NCBI RefSeq assembly: GCF_014898815.1
Contig: NW_026515526.1
Location: 124,001-188,000, forward strand
Length of the DNA stretch: 64,000 nucleotides
Direction: 5' to 3'
Source: Panonychus citri
Taxonomy: Eukaryota > Arthropoda > Arachnida > Trombidiformes > Tetranychidae
The notes beneath the pieces are model-generated. The model ran no database searches. It had not been told where the DNA came from and saw only the letters and a list, made by a program, of their open reading frames with translations. Each line of letters begins with the position of its first letter. The stretch's first letter is position 1. Below are positions 55,731-64,000 of the stretch, piece after piece. A program made the position numbers and the translations under genes.

Positions 55731-58700
55731 TACAATTTGCTTTCCTACAATAAACATATTTGTAATCTTCTCATCATTGATTGTTCTTGTTATGAAAAAT
55801 ACGCTGATCCAGTCAAGTTCATCCAATTTATCAATCAACGTGGTTCTTACAATGCATGTATTGCACAGATTTCAGAGAAACGCAACAGACCAGCACACAC
55901 CAAACTACCAATTAAGTTGGGTAGTAAGCTTGATTTTATTATTCGTGGAGAGAAATCTTTCCTTGAAACACAAAACCTGTTTGGTGCGTTCATCATTAAA
56001 GGACAATTGGTTTACTTGCCATGTTTTATGACCCATGATGCTATGAGTTTACATGTAACCCAATTAAAAAATACTAAACACGTGGATTGGTATTTTTACA
56101 TTAATGAAACTGATTTTTCTAGAGAAGGGGTAGCTCTTAAGTTTACTGGAACCAAAATTGACTGGATATACAAACAACAGTCTTACACCGATGATGAATA
56201 TGATACGATTACAGCAGCTTCAAAACGTAAACAACCGTCTGGTAGTTCTTATGATCATACAGTTGGCAAGAAATTCCAGAAAAGCAATATTTCACTTCCC
56301 ATCAAAATAACTCACGATGATTATGATATTCACGAACTATCACCAGAACCGTTCATAAACAGTACTCGTACTGACAAGCATGTAACACAAGTTATTTTGA
56401 CTGATGTCAACGATCCAAGGCACTGGGTTAATTTATTGAATTCTTCCAAACGGTTCAATAATCGATACATAACGAAAGATGAATATTTATTTATTTTCAA
56501 GAAAATTCTGCGGATTGAACAAACTACACCCAACTCAATGAATAGTTGGAAAAATAAAAAAATTTTGAGTGGAGTGACGGTTATTCGTGAGTTCATCAAA
56601 TCTATTGAGAGAGCAAAAAAAAATAAATGTTTATCTGGTAACTCGAGACTTGTACAAGGATTCGAAACGGGCTCACTTTATGCTATCTTATCAAAAAAAA
56701 ATGTTTTAAACCAAGGCAGCAGTGGTGTTAATCCGTCAACAACTAAAGTTAATGTTAACCAATTGACTAACTACAGACCAAGTCAAAACGCTTATACTGT
56801 CAAAAATTCTGGTGCTAACAATAATGCGTCATCATCTAAAATTTACACCAATTCTCAATACTATATCCCATTAAATGAAGGTAAAAGTACAAGTTTACCT
56901 TTTCTCTTGCCTTATGTTACCCGAAGAACCAATGAAGCTGTTCAAAATTCGAAAACTGCTATGCATTTTTCACATGACGGATTAGGGTTAATTTGTCCAT
57001 TGAATACCAAAGATTTCAAAGAAACCGGAGAACGCATAACCTTAGCTGATGGTGTTATCATGACAGAGGAAACAAATCAAGATGAACTTTACAAATACTT
57101 ACAGGCATACTCAAACAGCCTGAGCGAAAATTTTTTTCTATCCCATAATGTTTCCATAGATGGCTTTCTAACTGATGTGCATCTTTCAGATGACATAAAC
57201 ACCCTGATTCATGTTAAGAACCGTTTTCCTCATATAACGGCAAAATATTTCAATGGGCACATTCTTTTCTCAACCAGAGAATGTATACCAATAAAGTATT
57301 TTGATGATTTCGACAATTTTTTCTCAGCAGCAGAAATTGAACATTTCAATTTACGTCGATACATCAAAGATGGTGATTTTGTTTCATTAGCGATCAAACA
57401 AATCCCAGTGCATGGATTGATTACCAATAAACCTTCTAAAATAACAACATCAAATACAACTTTATTCCATTCGATTGCGAACAAACCTACACCAACAGTT
57501 CTTTCATTGATGAAAAATTCACTTGGTCTTACTGTTTATCTGGATTGTGATGAACATGAAAAACAAACTTTGTGGAAATCTGCTCTCGTCCAAACAACAT
57601 TAAATCAAACGGCTAATAATGAACTACGTATTGCATGGAATGCAATATATCATACTTTAGATAAAGCATTCAATCTGGAAAAACAGAAAACCCTTATCTG
57701 TTCTGCTATGCAAACCTACAATAAGACAGCTGCACTTGTTAAACTAACCAAATCACTTTACAACACCTCGACACAACTTTTGTATCATTATAAATGTAAA
57801 AATATTCCAAAAAATATACCTTTCAAGTGTGTCTACGATACATCACCAGAAATGATTGAGTCTATGAAACGATACACATCTATCACTTTTAATCCGGAAC
57901 AAAAAATTCCTAATGTATGGAACTTGAAGCTTTGGTGCTCCTTTGGAAACCCTAATGGCTTCTGTGGTTTGGATGGTTTAGTTATGGATTCTAGTACCGC
58001 ACAATGCTTGGAAAATAAAATTGTTTACCAGGCATGTTTTACAGTTGACTTCATTTTCGAGAATATCCGTAAAGCTCAATCAGTTGAGGTGAAATTAGTA
58101 CAAAACTCTCAATTAACTCGTAGTAATCTAGTCTGTATTATTCTTTCTGAATACGAAGCATGTACCAAAAATTCTAACCATTGTGAGATTAAGTTGGGAA
58201 AATATGGTAACATTTTCCAGTATGAAATTTATTTTTTACCAAAGAAAATGTACCATGATCTTGAAATAGACTACGTTAAGCAAGGGAAAACACTTGTTTT
58301 AACAATAAAAGGCACCCGAAAGACTGGAGTTGGTATTGGAACAAAATTTGGAAATGCTTTTGGTCAGAAAAATATTGTATCTCACTTGATAGATATCAAA
58401 AACCCAAAATATAATGCCATTTGTTTCACTAACAGTGGCACTCCAGTTTTCCCTCAATTAATCTATTCTGATGTATCTGTACTTGGAAGGCAAGCTACAG
58501 GACAATTGAAATCAATGTTTTGTGACGAACAGTTAGCTTTGAACCCAAAAACAGGATTTTTCACTGCTCTCATAGATGTTTGCATTCATAATTTACACAC
58601 TTTCACCAACGAGAGGGTTTTCTCAATAAAACTAGACACTTTGACTGGATTAAATGGTTTCTCTGCAAATGGTTTACACAACGCTTCTCATACCATGAGA

Positions 58701-58772
58701 ATAGGCCGAGAAGTTTTTCCAAAAGTTAAACAAGTAATTGGTTTTCATGGTTTCAATCTTTCTCTGTTATAA
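55713..58772 (+). CDS. lef-8: LEF-8, largest subunit of the viral RNA polymerase
   Basis: The 1019-residue protein contains, near residue 873, GTKFGNAFGQKNIVS, which aligns with the universal RNA polymerase beta-type motif GxKx4HGQ/NKG that marks LEF-8. Two expected residues differ: the His is Phe and the Gly after Lys is Asn. Further conserved blocks follow (GNPNGFCGLDGL earlier, TPVFPQLIYSD later). LEF-8 forms the catalytic core with LEF-9, LEF-4 and P47 and transcribes late genes. AcMNPV LEF-8 is about 876 residues, so this copy is longer, mainly through a disordered Asn/Ser-rich insertion around residues 330-385. Confidence 0.9.
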   Translation: MSLFTHYNLLSYNKHICNLLIIDCSCYEKYADPVKFIQFINQRGSYNACIAQISEKRNRPAHTKLPIKLGSKLDFIIRGEKSFLETQNLFGAFIIKGQLVYLPCFMTHDAMSLHVTQLKNTKHVDWYFYINETDFSREGVALKFTGTKIDWIYKQQSYTDDEYDTITAASKRKQPSGSSYDHTVGKKFQKSNISLPIKITHDDYDIHELSPEPFINSTRTDKHVTQVILTDVNDPRHWVNLLNSSKRFNNRYITKDEYLFIFKKILRIEQTTPNSMNSWKNKKILSGVTVIREFIKSIERAKKNKCLSGNSRLVQGFETGSLYAILSKKNVLNQGSSGVNPSTTKVNVNQLTNYRPSQNAYTVKNSGANNNASSSKIYTNSQYYIPLNEGKSTSLPFLLPYVTRRTNEAVQNSKTAMHFSHDGLGLICPLNTKDFKETGERITLADGVIMTEETNQDELYKYLQAYSNSLSENFFLSHNVSIDGFLTDVHLSDDINTLIHVKNRFPHITAKYFNGHILFSTRECIPIKYFDDFDNFFSAAEIEHFNLRRYIKDGDFVSLAIKQIPVHGLITNKPSKITTSNTTLFHSIANKPTPTVLSLMKNSLGLTVYLDCDEHEKQTLWKSALVQTTLNQTANNELRIAWNAIYHTLDKAFNLEKQKTLICSAMQTYNKTAALVKLTKSLYNTSTQLLYHYKCKNIPKNIPFKCVYDTSPEMIESMKRYTSITFNPEQKIPNVWNLKLWCSFGNPNGFCGLDGLVMDSSTAQCLENKIVYQACFTVDFIFENIRKAQSVEVKLVQNSQLTRSNLVCIILSEYEACTKNSNHCEIKLGKYGNIFQYEIYFLPKKMYHDLEIDYVKQGKTLVLTIKGTRKTGVGIGTKFGNAFGQKNIVSHLIDIKNPKYNAICFTNSGTPVFPQLIYSDVSVLGRQATGQLKSMFCDEQLALNPKTGFFTALIDVCIHNLHTFTNERVFSIKLDTLTGLNGFSANGLHNASHTMRIGREVFPKVKQVIGFHGFNLSLL

Positions 58773-58955
58773 TGAATACAATAAAAGTTGAACTGATTCA
58801 TAAATATTTATTTCATCTGCTGGTAAACGTTTTATCGCTCGATAAAAAAACCTTATTTGCTTAGCGTAGAATATATGCCAAGTCATGAGCACAGACCCGG
58901 TTAACAGTATTAATACGATAAAAATTGTAAGTAAAAGTTTAACAAAATAGTACAT
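58767..58955 (-). CDS. Small single-pass membrane protein
   Basis: A 62-residue protein starting MYYFVKL, with a strong N-terminal membrane span (about residues 5-27) and a basic C-terminal tail. Its stop overlaps the end of lef-8 by 6 nt, a convergent fit supporting a real gene. Size and topology resemble small envelope components such as PIF-7 (Ac110), but no sequence evidence allows the name. Confidence 0.55.
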   Translation of the reverse strand: MYYFVKLLLTIFIVLILLTGSVLMTWHIFYAKQIRFFYRAIKRLPADEINIYESVQLLLYSL

Positions 58956-59068
58956 ACCAGCAAAAATTTTTTTGTCCTTTTAGTGAAATTTTTATGCTCT
59001 ACTATTTTTGACTATACATTGTTACTTATATTGAAATTTTCTCTCTCTCTCGGTCTATTCGTTTAGCT

Positions 59069-59365
59069 ATGTCTATCCAAGAAACTTACAATGAATTAAA
59101 AGAATTGGGTATTATAATTGGAGACTCTGATGGTTGGTTAAAATTAGACTTGAAAAAACTCCATCTTCTTGGTTTCGTGTTGATTTATGATTCTGAAGAC
59201 ATAACTATGGAATATAATGCAAGCAAAATAAAATTCTGTCAATTATCATCTCTCAAATATCTTACAAATTTGACGATATGTTTGTCCGATCAAGTACCGC
59301 ACAAGACTTTAGAGTCATATGTTTTCCTGCAAACAAATAATGCTTCTTTTTTTTCATCTAAATAA
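59069..59365 (+). CDS. Small unrecognised protein
   Basis: A 98-residue protein starting MSIQETY, alpha/beta in character with two cysteines and no membrane span. It sits between two small membrane-protein genes and its end overlaps the convergent 114-residue gene by 8 nt. No family recognised. An A+T-rich leader with a CTCTCTCTC run (59040-59051) precedes it. Confidence 0.5.
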   Translation: MSIQETYNELKELGIIIGDSDGWLKLDLKKLHLLGFVLIYDSEDITMEYNASKIKFCQLSSLKYLTNLTICLSDQVPHKTLESYVFLQTNNASFFSSK

Positions 59366-59702
59366 TCTTGTATTTAAGTATTGCAAACGTGAATAAAATA
59401 AGCAGAATATAGATTAACAAATAAAGTAATAAATATATTTTCGATTTGCCTTTATTTAAAAATGTTATGAATGTTAGTATTGTTGTTGCAATTATAACCA
59501 TTATTGGATAGACAACACGTTCATTGTTTATTGAATGCAATAAAGTTTTCAACTTTGTCGCTAAGTCAATGGTATCATTTGTCATCCGGACGTTTGTTGA
59601 CGAGTTTTCAGAAGCGTAATTATTAAGAAAATTTATTGCTTCAATGTAAACAGAGTTGGGTTCATTGATAATATCCTGAGTTGTACTGGTATTACCTTCC
59701 AT
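59358..59702 (-). CDS. Small membrane protein with two spans
   Basis: A 114-residue protein starting MEGNTST. A polar N-terminal half carries several NxS/T sequences, and two hydrophobic segments lie near the C-terminus (about residues 65-82 and 88-108). Its start codon shares a CATG with pif-1, so it may be co-regulated with that gene. An envelope protein is likely. No family name. Confidence 0.6.
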   Translation of the reverse strand: MEGNTSTTQDIINEPNSVYIEAINFLNNYASENSSTNVRMTNDTIDLATKLKTLLHSINNERVVYPIMVIIATTILTFITFLNKGKSKIYLLLYLLIYILLILFTFAILKYKII

Positions 59703-61272
59703 GATAATGTATCGTTATTATTTTTCTACAATAGTTTATGTTCTATTATATATTTTAATGGTCTTGTTAACCTATCTCAACCAATGTTATTATAAGTTTT
59801 CAGATAATAACTATTTCAAGTTTGATTCTATCCCGTTTTCTGAGCCAGAGGATGAAATAGCCGATAACTACCAAACTGTTAATACCCATGATAATTTAAC
59901 TATCGAAAATCAGTTTAATTGTACTATCGATGACTTGCGGCCTTGCCATCTGAACGATTCGAGCACACTGTTTGGTTGTAAGCAACTAAATGTAACATGT
60001 CATCATTTCGATAAAGATACAAGTTATTACAAAGATAAAACTCAATTTAAAATACCAGCTAATGTTCATCCAAACGAAGGTTATGCTTTGCCATTGTTAA
60101 ACAGTGAAACTCAATGCAACCCTTACCATGGTAATTTAGTTCTTGTATCCACGTCAAGTCATGATTCTTACATGTTCATTTGTGAATGTAAACGTCCTGG
60201 ATTCATCGGAAATGAGACTATTCTGGGCAACTGTTCAACGCCTTTCATTTGTAATGGCAAAGTTAAAAATATTAACGTCCCGTTTTCTCAAATAGAGTGC
60301 GATTGTTCTAAAACAGAGAAATCTGTACATTTAACTTATCTTGACAATGATGAGAGCCCACCTATTTGTAAACCATTGACAATCAGTGAAGCAAATTCAC
60401 AGTTTAAAAATTGGAATCATTTAATCAATTTTGACAGTAATTCTAAAACTTTGCCTATTCAGATGTTCAACGAAACTATAAAATCTGGTCTCAATGTTAG
60501 TAAACTTTTAGATCCATGTAAACATTCTCTTAGAAATACACAGAGTATCAATGAAAGTTCATATTATGAGAACGGTACTTGTAAAATATCCGATTACGGT
60601 ATACCACTTGTTAGAACGATTGAAAACCATAAAAATTCAATACTACAACAATACTCAAACCAGCATCAAACCATTATTGATGGTATTCATGCTACCTTAG
60701 AACCGCATCAACTTGTTCGAATTATGCCAATTATTGAGCAAAACTCAACTTTGGGTACTCTCGCCATTGTTTTGAATGATATCGACTTAATCAAATCTAA
60801 TGGTAAACCAATTACTCTTTCGCTAACAGAAGGGATAACCTATGGATCCAATTCTCAATTCTATTTGAACACTTCTAACTCTTTGATTGCTGGTAAATGT
60901 GAGCATGTTATTTATGGGTCACCTGAATTTACAATCCCATTTCATTGTTTTCTTGCTGAATCTTTTGCTGGTAAAGTGAACGGTGTTCCACAGGGTAGCT
61001 TTGAAGAGCCACCTTGGTATACATGGACAAGTAAATTGAGAAGTCAATGGAGACAATCGTATGGTTTACTCTCGGCTGGCTACTGTATGAAAATAACACC
61101 AAACAAGATTACTTATGATCCCGAGTGTTATCGTCAAACTAGCCATATGAAGTTCTATTCATTACAACTTTGTTCAGCAAAAAATAAACAATTACCTGGT
61201 TGCAGGAATGGTTTTATCAGCTTTGATAATAAATCAGATTTTGATATTCACGCCTCAAAATATCTCAAATAA
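59701..61272 (+). CDS. pif-1: PIF-1 oral infectivity factor
   Basis: The 523-residue protein matches the usual PIF-1 length (about 530). It has an N-terminal anchor (residues 7-25), then a cysteine-rich region (about residues 75-235; for example CECKRPGFIG and ECDCSKTE) and a conserved C-terminal half with AESFAGKV and LLSAGYCMK blocks. It belongs to the PIF complex required for gut-cell infection. A second ATG two codons later is also possible. Its end overlaps the PIF-6-like gene by 8 nt on the opposite strand. Confidence 0.85.
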   Translation: MIMYRYYFSTIVYVLLYILMVLLTYLNQCYYKFSDNNYFKFDSIPFSEPEDEIADNYQTVNTHDNLTIENQFNCTIDDLRPCHLNDSSTLFGCKQLNVTCHHFDKDTSYYKDKTQFKIPANVHPNEGYALPLLNSETQCNPYHGNLVLVSTSSHDSYMFICECKRPGFIGNETILGNCSTPFICNGKVKNINVPFSQIECDCSKTEKSVHLTYLDNDESPPICKPLTISEANSQFKNWNHLINFDSNSKTLPIQMFNETIKSGLNVSKLLDPCKHSLRNTQSINESSYYENGTCKISDYGIPLVRTIENHKNSILQQYSNQHQTIIDGIHATLEPHQLVRIMPIIEQNSTLGTLAIVLNDIDLIKSNGKPITLSLTEGITYGSNSQFYLNTSNSLIAGKCEHVIYGSPEFTIPFHCFLAESFAGKVNGVPQGSFEEPPWYTWTSKLRSQWRQSYGLLSAGYCMKITPNKITYDPECYRQTSHMKFYSLQLCSAKNKQLPGCRNGFISFDNKSDFDIHASKYLK

Positions 61273-61726
61273 TTTCTATTAGAATTTGTTGTCTGTATTT
61301 ACCTGCTAAACTTGCTCTGAAATTAACAAAAATGCTTGATATTATTAAAATTATATAAACTATTATTGCAATATAAAATAGTTGGTTAAGGGTTAAACTG
61401 ATATTAATATGGTTAACTTGAATGTTAGCAAAATGTACCGCCGTCTCCATATCACGTAGTGGTAATACCAAGTTTAAACTATTTTTCTCTATGTAAACTT
61501 GCGATTTCTGAGAGAAATTTTTTATTTTTTTAATAACGCTTTGTTTATTCAGTACATCATTGATAAATATAAAACGCATAAAATCATACCAGAACAACAT
61601 TGTATCAGTTTGTGATTTCAAGGTATAAAATATTTGTGCATCTCCATCATCATCTTCAGATAAAGAAGTCAACGACCAGTTTAAATCAGGACGTATGCGG
61701 TTGAATTGTTCTGTGCTTAATATCAT
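61265..61726 (-). CDS. PIF-6-like (Ac68-like) protein, tentative
   Basis: A 153-residue protein with a soluble N-terminal region (LSEDDDGDAQIFYTL) and a C-terminal membrane span (about residues 113-136) followed by a short basic tail (FRASLAGKYRQQ). This size and topology fit PIF-6/Ac68, a small conserved infectivity factor, and placement beside pif-1 is compatible. Sequence similarity by eye is not decisive, so the name is withheld from the symbol field. Confidence 0.5.
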   Translation of the reverse strand: MILSTEQFNRIRPDLNWSLTSLSEDDDGDAQIFYTLKSQTDTMLFWYDFMRFIFINDVLNKQSVIKKIKNFSQKSQVYIEKNSLNLVLPLRDMETAVHFANIQVNHINISLTLNQLFYIAIIVYIILIISSIFVNFRASLAGKYRQQILIEII

Positions 61727-61729
61727 AGT

Positions 61730-62380
61730 ATGAGTATAAGATTAGGGTGCAATACAATTAATCAAGTCTTTCCACAATATCCAACTGTGATAATGTCAAA
61801 CTATGAAAAACTGGAGAAAAATTTGTTTCTTGAATGTGATCAACAAAAACAAGTAAAATCTAACAGAAAGCGTAAAAACGAGTCATCTGCTGTTTGTAAC
61901 ATTTCAACACAGAATGTGAAAAAATCCAAAGGCAAACCTACTTTTACAAAAAAAGATTGTGAGGACCTGCTAGCCAAAATTGGAAAAAATATTTTCAATA
62001 ACAATGATCTGGAACTTTTAGAGTTTTCTGAGGCTTGTTTGGTGTACATGTTAACCCAAAATGCCGATTTACTCTCATTGGATTGGGTTGATCTTGAACA
62101 AAATTTTATGTTGAAAAATACATGGAGTGATAAAATTGTCTATATTCTTGCAAATTACGCATCATCTGTTAAACGTCTCGATGAAATTTTGAAAGAAAAT
62201 CGACAAAGAAAAGACGAAAATAAATGGTTTGACTCTACCGATGAGACGAAAGAAAGAAAGAGCAAGGTTTTCATTTCACAGACTATTTTGCCTATTGATT
62301 TACTAGACAAGATATTGAAAACATTGAAAATATCAAAAAAGCAATCTCTATTAGCCAGTTGTAAAACCAAAACTTGCTAA
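61730..62380 (+). CDS. Unrecognised basic protein
   Basis: The first ATG (61730) is 3 nt from the divergent PIF-6-like start and gives 216 residues. A second ATG (61793, MSNYEKL) would give about 195 and may be the true start. A basic segment (KSNRKRKNESS) and a Lys-rich stretch suggest nuclear location. The rest is helical. It ends overlapping the end of the convergent integrase by 4 nt. No family recognised. Confidence 0.6.
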   Translation: MSIRLGCNTINQVFPQYPTVIMSNYEKLEKNLFLECDQQKQVKSNRKRKNESSAVCNISTQNVKKSKGKPTFTKKDCEDLLAKIGKNIFNNNDLELLEFSEACLVYMLTQNADLLSLDWVDLEQNFMLKNTWSDKIVYILANYASSVKRLDEILKENRQRKDENKWFDSTDETKERKSKVFISQTILPIDLLDKILKTLKISKKQSLLASCKTKTC

Positions 62381-63396
62381 TCATACGATTGCATTGATAA
62401 TAAATTTTTCATTTCAGCATAATGCTTATCCGTTAGCTTATCAAATTCTTTCCCCATATTATTGTAATACTCATTAATGTAACCTTTTGTCGTTTTTATA
62501 TTTTTATGACCTAACCATTCTTTGATAATGTGTATGTTTTTACATTTTGATGCAAGTTTTCGAGCAATCTGATTACGAAAAATATGTATTCCAAATCCTT
62601 TTGGTGGGAAAAAATTGTTTGCCTTGTAAAATTCAATATGCATTCGATAAACAAGAGTACTTGGTCCGGATACATCGAACAACTGAGAGTTGATACCATG
62701 CTTCAGATAACCATTATACTTATCTTCATACAAGACAAGTAAAGATTTTATAAATTTATTAAAGTTTTCATAATAAACAGGCTTCCAATGATTTGGAGTT
62801 AAAACAGAAGGTACCGATGTCGTTTTGTTTCTTGTATCTTTTCTTACAATGTCTACAATTTTTCTTCGCTCAGAAAGCTGGTTCAATATTTTGGTATCTA
62901 TTTGTAAAATCTCGTTACTTCGTAGACCTGTGTAAAAAGCGGTCAACAATGGAGCAGTGTACATACTCCAGTTTGCTTGCAGATGGGAAACAAATTTACT
63001 GAAAACATCATCACTAATCAGCCTTTGATGAACATGTTTATCGAAATACAATGCATCAGGTATAATAGAGATATTTTCACCAAATACTCCTATACGTTTA
63101 GCTTCGTTAAAATATTTTCTTGTTGTTGCGAGTGAATAACCACGGTACTTACAAAAACCAATAAATGTAACCGCTCGTTTTGTCAGGTTGCTTTCTTCCA
63201 ACAAATTAAGGCGTCTGAATATATCTTTAATCATTCGACTAGCTTGATCCCATGTTAAAGATTTTACAATATATTTAGGTTTGCACGCAGAATTTCTATC
63301 ACCCCTGACACTTAGGTTAGCAATTATCGTCGTCGATAGTTTAGACTTACTGCTTGCTAGTAATTTGTTAACTTTTTCTTCGTTTACAGTCAACAT
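62377..63396 (-). CDS. Tyrosine recombinase (integrase/VLF-1 family) with complete active site
   Basis: The 339-residue protein has the canonical C-terminal core: Arg in FYTGLRSNEIL, HIFR as the HxxR box, EWLGHKNIKTT as the second His block, and a Tyr in KGYINEYY. All R-H-R-H-Y residues are present. An N-terminal core-binding domain (about residues 40-170) precedes it. It could integrate or resolve circular viral DNA, or be the VLF-1 ortholog that acts in very late expression and packaging; intact residues favour an active recombinase. Its start codon shares a CATG with a small membrane gene. Confidence 0.85.
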   Translation of the reverse strand: MLTVNEEKVNKLLASSKSKLSTTIIANLSVRGDRNSACKPKYIVKSLTWDQASRMIKDIFRRLNLLEESNLTKRAVTFIGFCKYRGYSLATTRKYFNEAKRIGVFGENISIIPDALYFDKHVHQRLISDDVFSKFVSHLQANWSMYTAPLLTAFYTGLRSNEILQIDTKILNQLSERRKIVDIVRKDTRNKTTSVPSVLTPNHWKPVYYENFNKFIKSLLVLYEDKYNGYLKHGINSQLFDVSGPSTLVYRMHIEFYKANNFFPPKGFGIHIFRNQIARKLASKCKNIHIIKEWLGHKNIKTTKGYINEYYNNMGKEFDKLTDKHYAEMKNLLSMQSYD

Positions 63397-63553
63397 GCTG
63401 TGGATCTTTACATTTGTCAGCTTTTTTTTACTCGTCTTTGCAATGATGTTTGCACAAGATAGTTACATTAACACTATTATAAAAACCTATGCAAAATTTA
63501 ACAAATACTCATGGGTGACAAGGTTTGCGATCGGTTCGAAATACCTACAATAA
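63395..63553 (+). CDS. Small membrane protein
   Basis: The ATG MLWIFTF gives 52 residues; the open frame extends upstream inside the integrase but that is unlikely to be used. A single hydrophobic N-terminal span (about residues 1-19) is followed by a short basic domain (KTYAKFNKYSWVTRF). The shared CATG with the integrase supports it. Size fits very small envelope components of this lineage, but it is unassigned. Confidence 0.5.
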   Translation: MLWIFTFVSFFLLVFAMMFAQDSYINTIIKTYAKFNKYSWVTRFAIGSKYLQ

Positions 63554-63606
63554 TCTACTTGTATATAAACTCGAAAACTCAAACTGAAATTTATCATTAA
63601 TCAAAT

Positions 63607-64000
63607 ATGTTTGCCTTTATTGTTATCGTTTTCTGTTCTCACTTATTGCTTGCTTCAGCAAACATCAAACCAAACGGTACTCATATTAACCACTGGGGAT
63701 TCATCAAGCTTCTAAGTAGACCAATCGACCATTACGAGTTTAATGTTGGAGATAACTTAACTTTGGAATTTTTTTTCGTCGGTAGTCCACCACCAAACGT
63801 TCACTGGTTTACGAACATGACATCCATCTTAAATCATGACAGTGAGGATCAAGATTCAGTCGCTATGCGTGGCTATTCACCATACATTAAAAATATAGCC
63901 GCAATCAAATCAAAATTCCATATACCAATCGCAACTATACATAATGCTGGTCAATACTCTTTCATGGTTACAAATGGCATGGATAATTATCTTAACAAAA
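63607..64000 (+). CDS. Secreted Ig-like domain protein, 3' end outside window
   Basis: The frame is open from ATG 63607 to the window end (131 codons visible). A signal peptide (about residues 1-18) precedes an immunoglobulin I-set-like domain: VGDNLTLEFFF strand, the SPPPNVHWF turn with the conserved Trp, and a late IHNAGQYSFMVTNG segment matching DxGxYxC. The usual cysteines are absent (Phe at both positions). Ig-domain proteins are rare in this virus group and are likely host derived. A binding or immune-modulating role is inferred only. Confidence 0.6.
   Translation, partial: MFAFIVIVFCSHLLLASANIKPNGTHINHWGFIKLLSRPIDHYEFNVGDNLTLEFFFVGSPPPNVHWFTNMTSILNHDSEDQDSVAMRGYSPYIKNIAAIKSKFHIPIATIHNAGQYSFMVTNGMDNYLNK

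Noticed and set aside
1..64000. CRISPR arrays, tRNA or rRNA genes
   Set aside because: No regularly spaced direct repeats with unique spacers and no cloverleaf-like or rRNA-like sequence were seen.

Overview
The window is a gene-dense, A+T-rich segment of a large arthropod dsDNA virus of the Naldaviricetes/Lefavirales type, most likely a nudivirus. The support is a set of genes that occurs only in this lineage: the per os infectivity factors P74/PIF-0, PIF-1, PIF-2, PIF-4, PIF-5 and probably PIF-6; the viral RNA polymerase parts LEF-8 and LEF-5; a P143-type helicase; an Ac81 homologue; a P33 sulfhydryl oxidase; and a P6.9-like basic protein. Three thymidine-kinase-like genes, a second helicase, a FEN-1-like nuclease and two tyrosine recombinases are typical of nudiviruses rather than baculoviruses. 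DNA polymerase, LEF-4, LEF-9, VP91, 38K and PIF-3 were not recognised and presumably lie outside the window. I cannot assign a species or genus.

Layout. 0-9 kb: the C-terminal end of a proline-rich WASP/P78-83-like protein, two small genes, the helicase, PIF-4 and LEF-5, an ancient cluster also kept in baculoviruses. LEF-5 appears to be split by a 77-nt spliceosomal-type intron. 9-15 kb is accessory: two paralogous secreted leucine-rich-repeat (LRR) proteins flank a tyrosine recombinase, followed by a pogo/Tigger-like transposase. 15-26 kb: unknown proteins, Ac81, a membrane-anchored esterase-like protein, a TK-like gene and the P6.9-like protein. 26-33 kb: PIF-2, a FEN-1-like gene in two overlapping frames, and several small unknown genes, two of which also overlap in shifted frames. 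33-39 kb: a third LRR protein with a C-terminal membrane segment, a mucin-like threonine-rich repeat protein, helicase 2 and a second TK-like gene. 39-51 kb: P74, several unrecognised large proteins, a third TK-like gene and PIF-5. 51.2-51.7 kb is the only clearly non-coding A+T palindrome-rich region. 52-64 kb: P33, LEF-8, small membrane proteins, PIF-1, a PIF-6 candidate, an integrase and the start of a secreted Ig-like protein.

The genes cover entry through the gut (the PIF complex), late transcription (LEF-8 and LEF-5), DNA replication and nucleotide supply (helicases, FEN-like, TK-like), virion assembly (P33, Ac81, P6.9) and probable host interaction (LRR, mucin-like, Ig-like and esterase proteins, WASP-like protein). 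Packing is extreme: at nine places divergent genes have start codons that overlap or lie within a few bases of each other.

All family calls rest on motifs, length, topology and gene order read by eye. No database search was run. Genes labelled unrecognised are open frames supported by compact tiling and sensible protein composition only.
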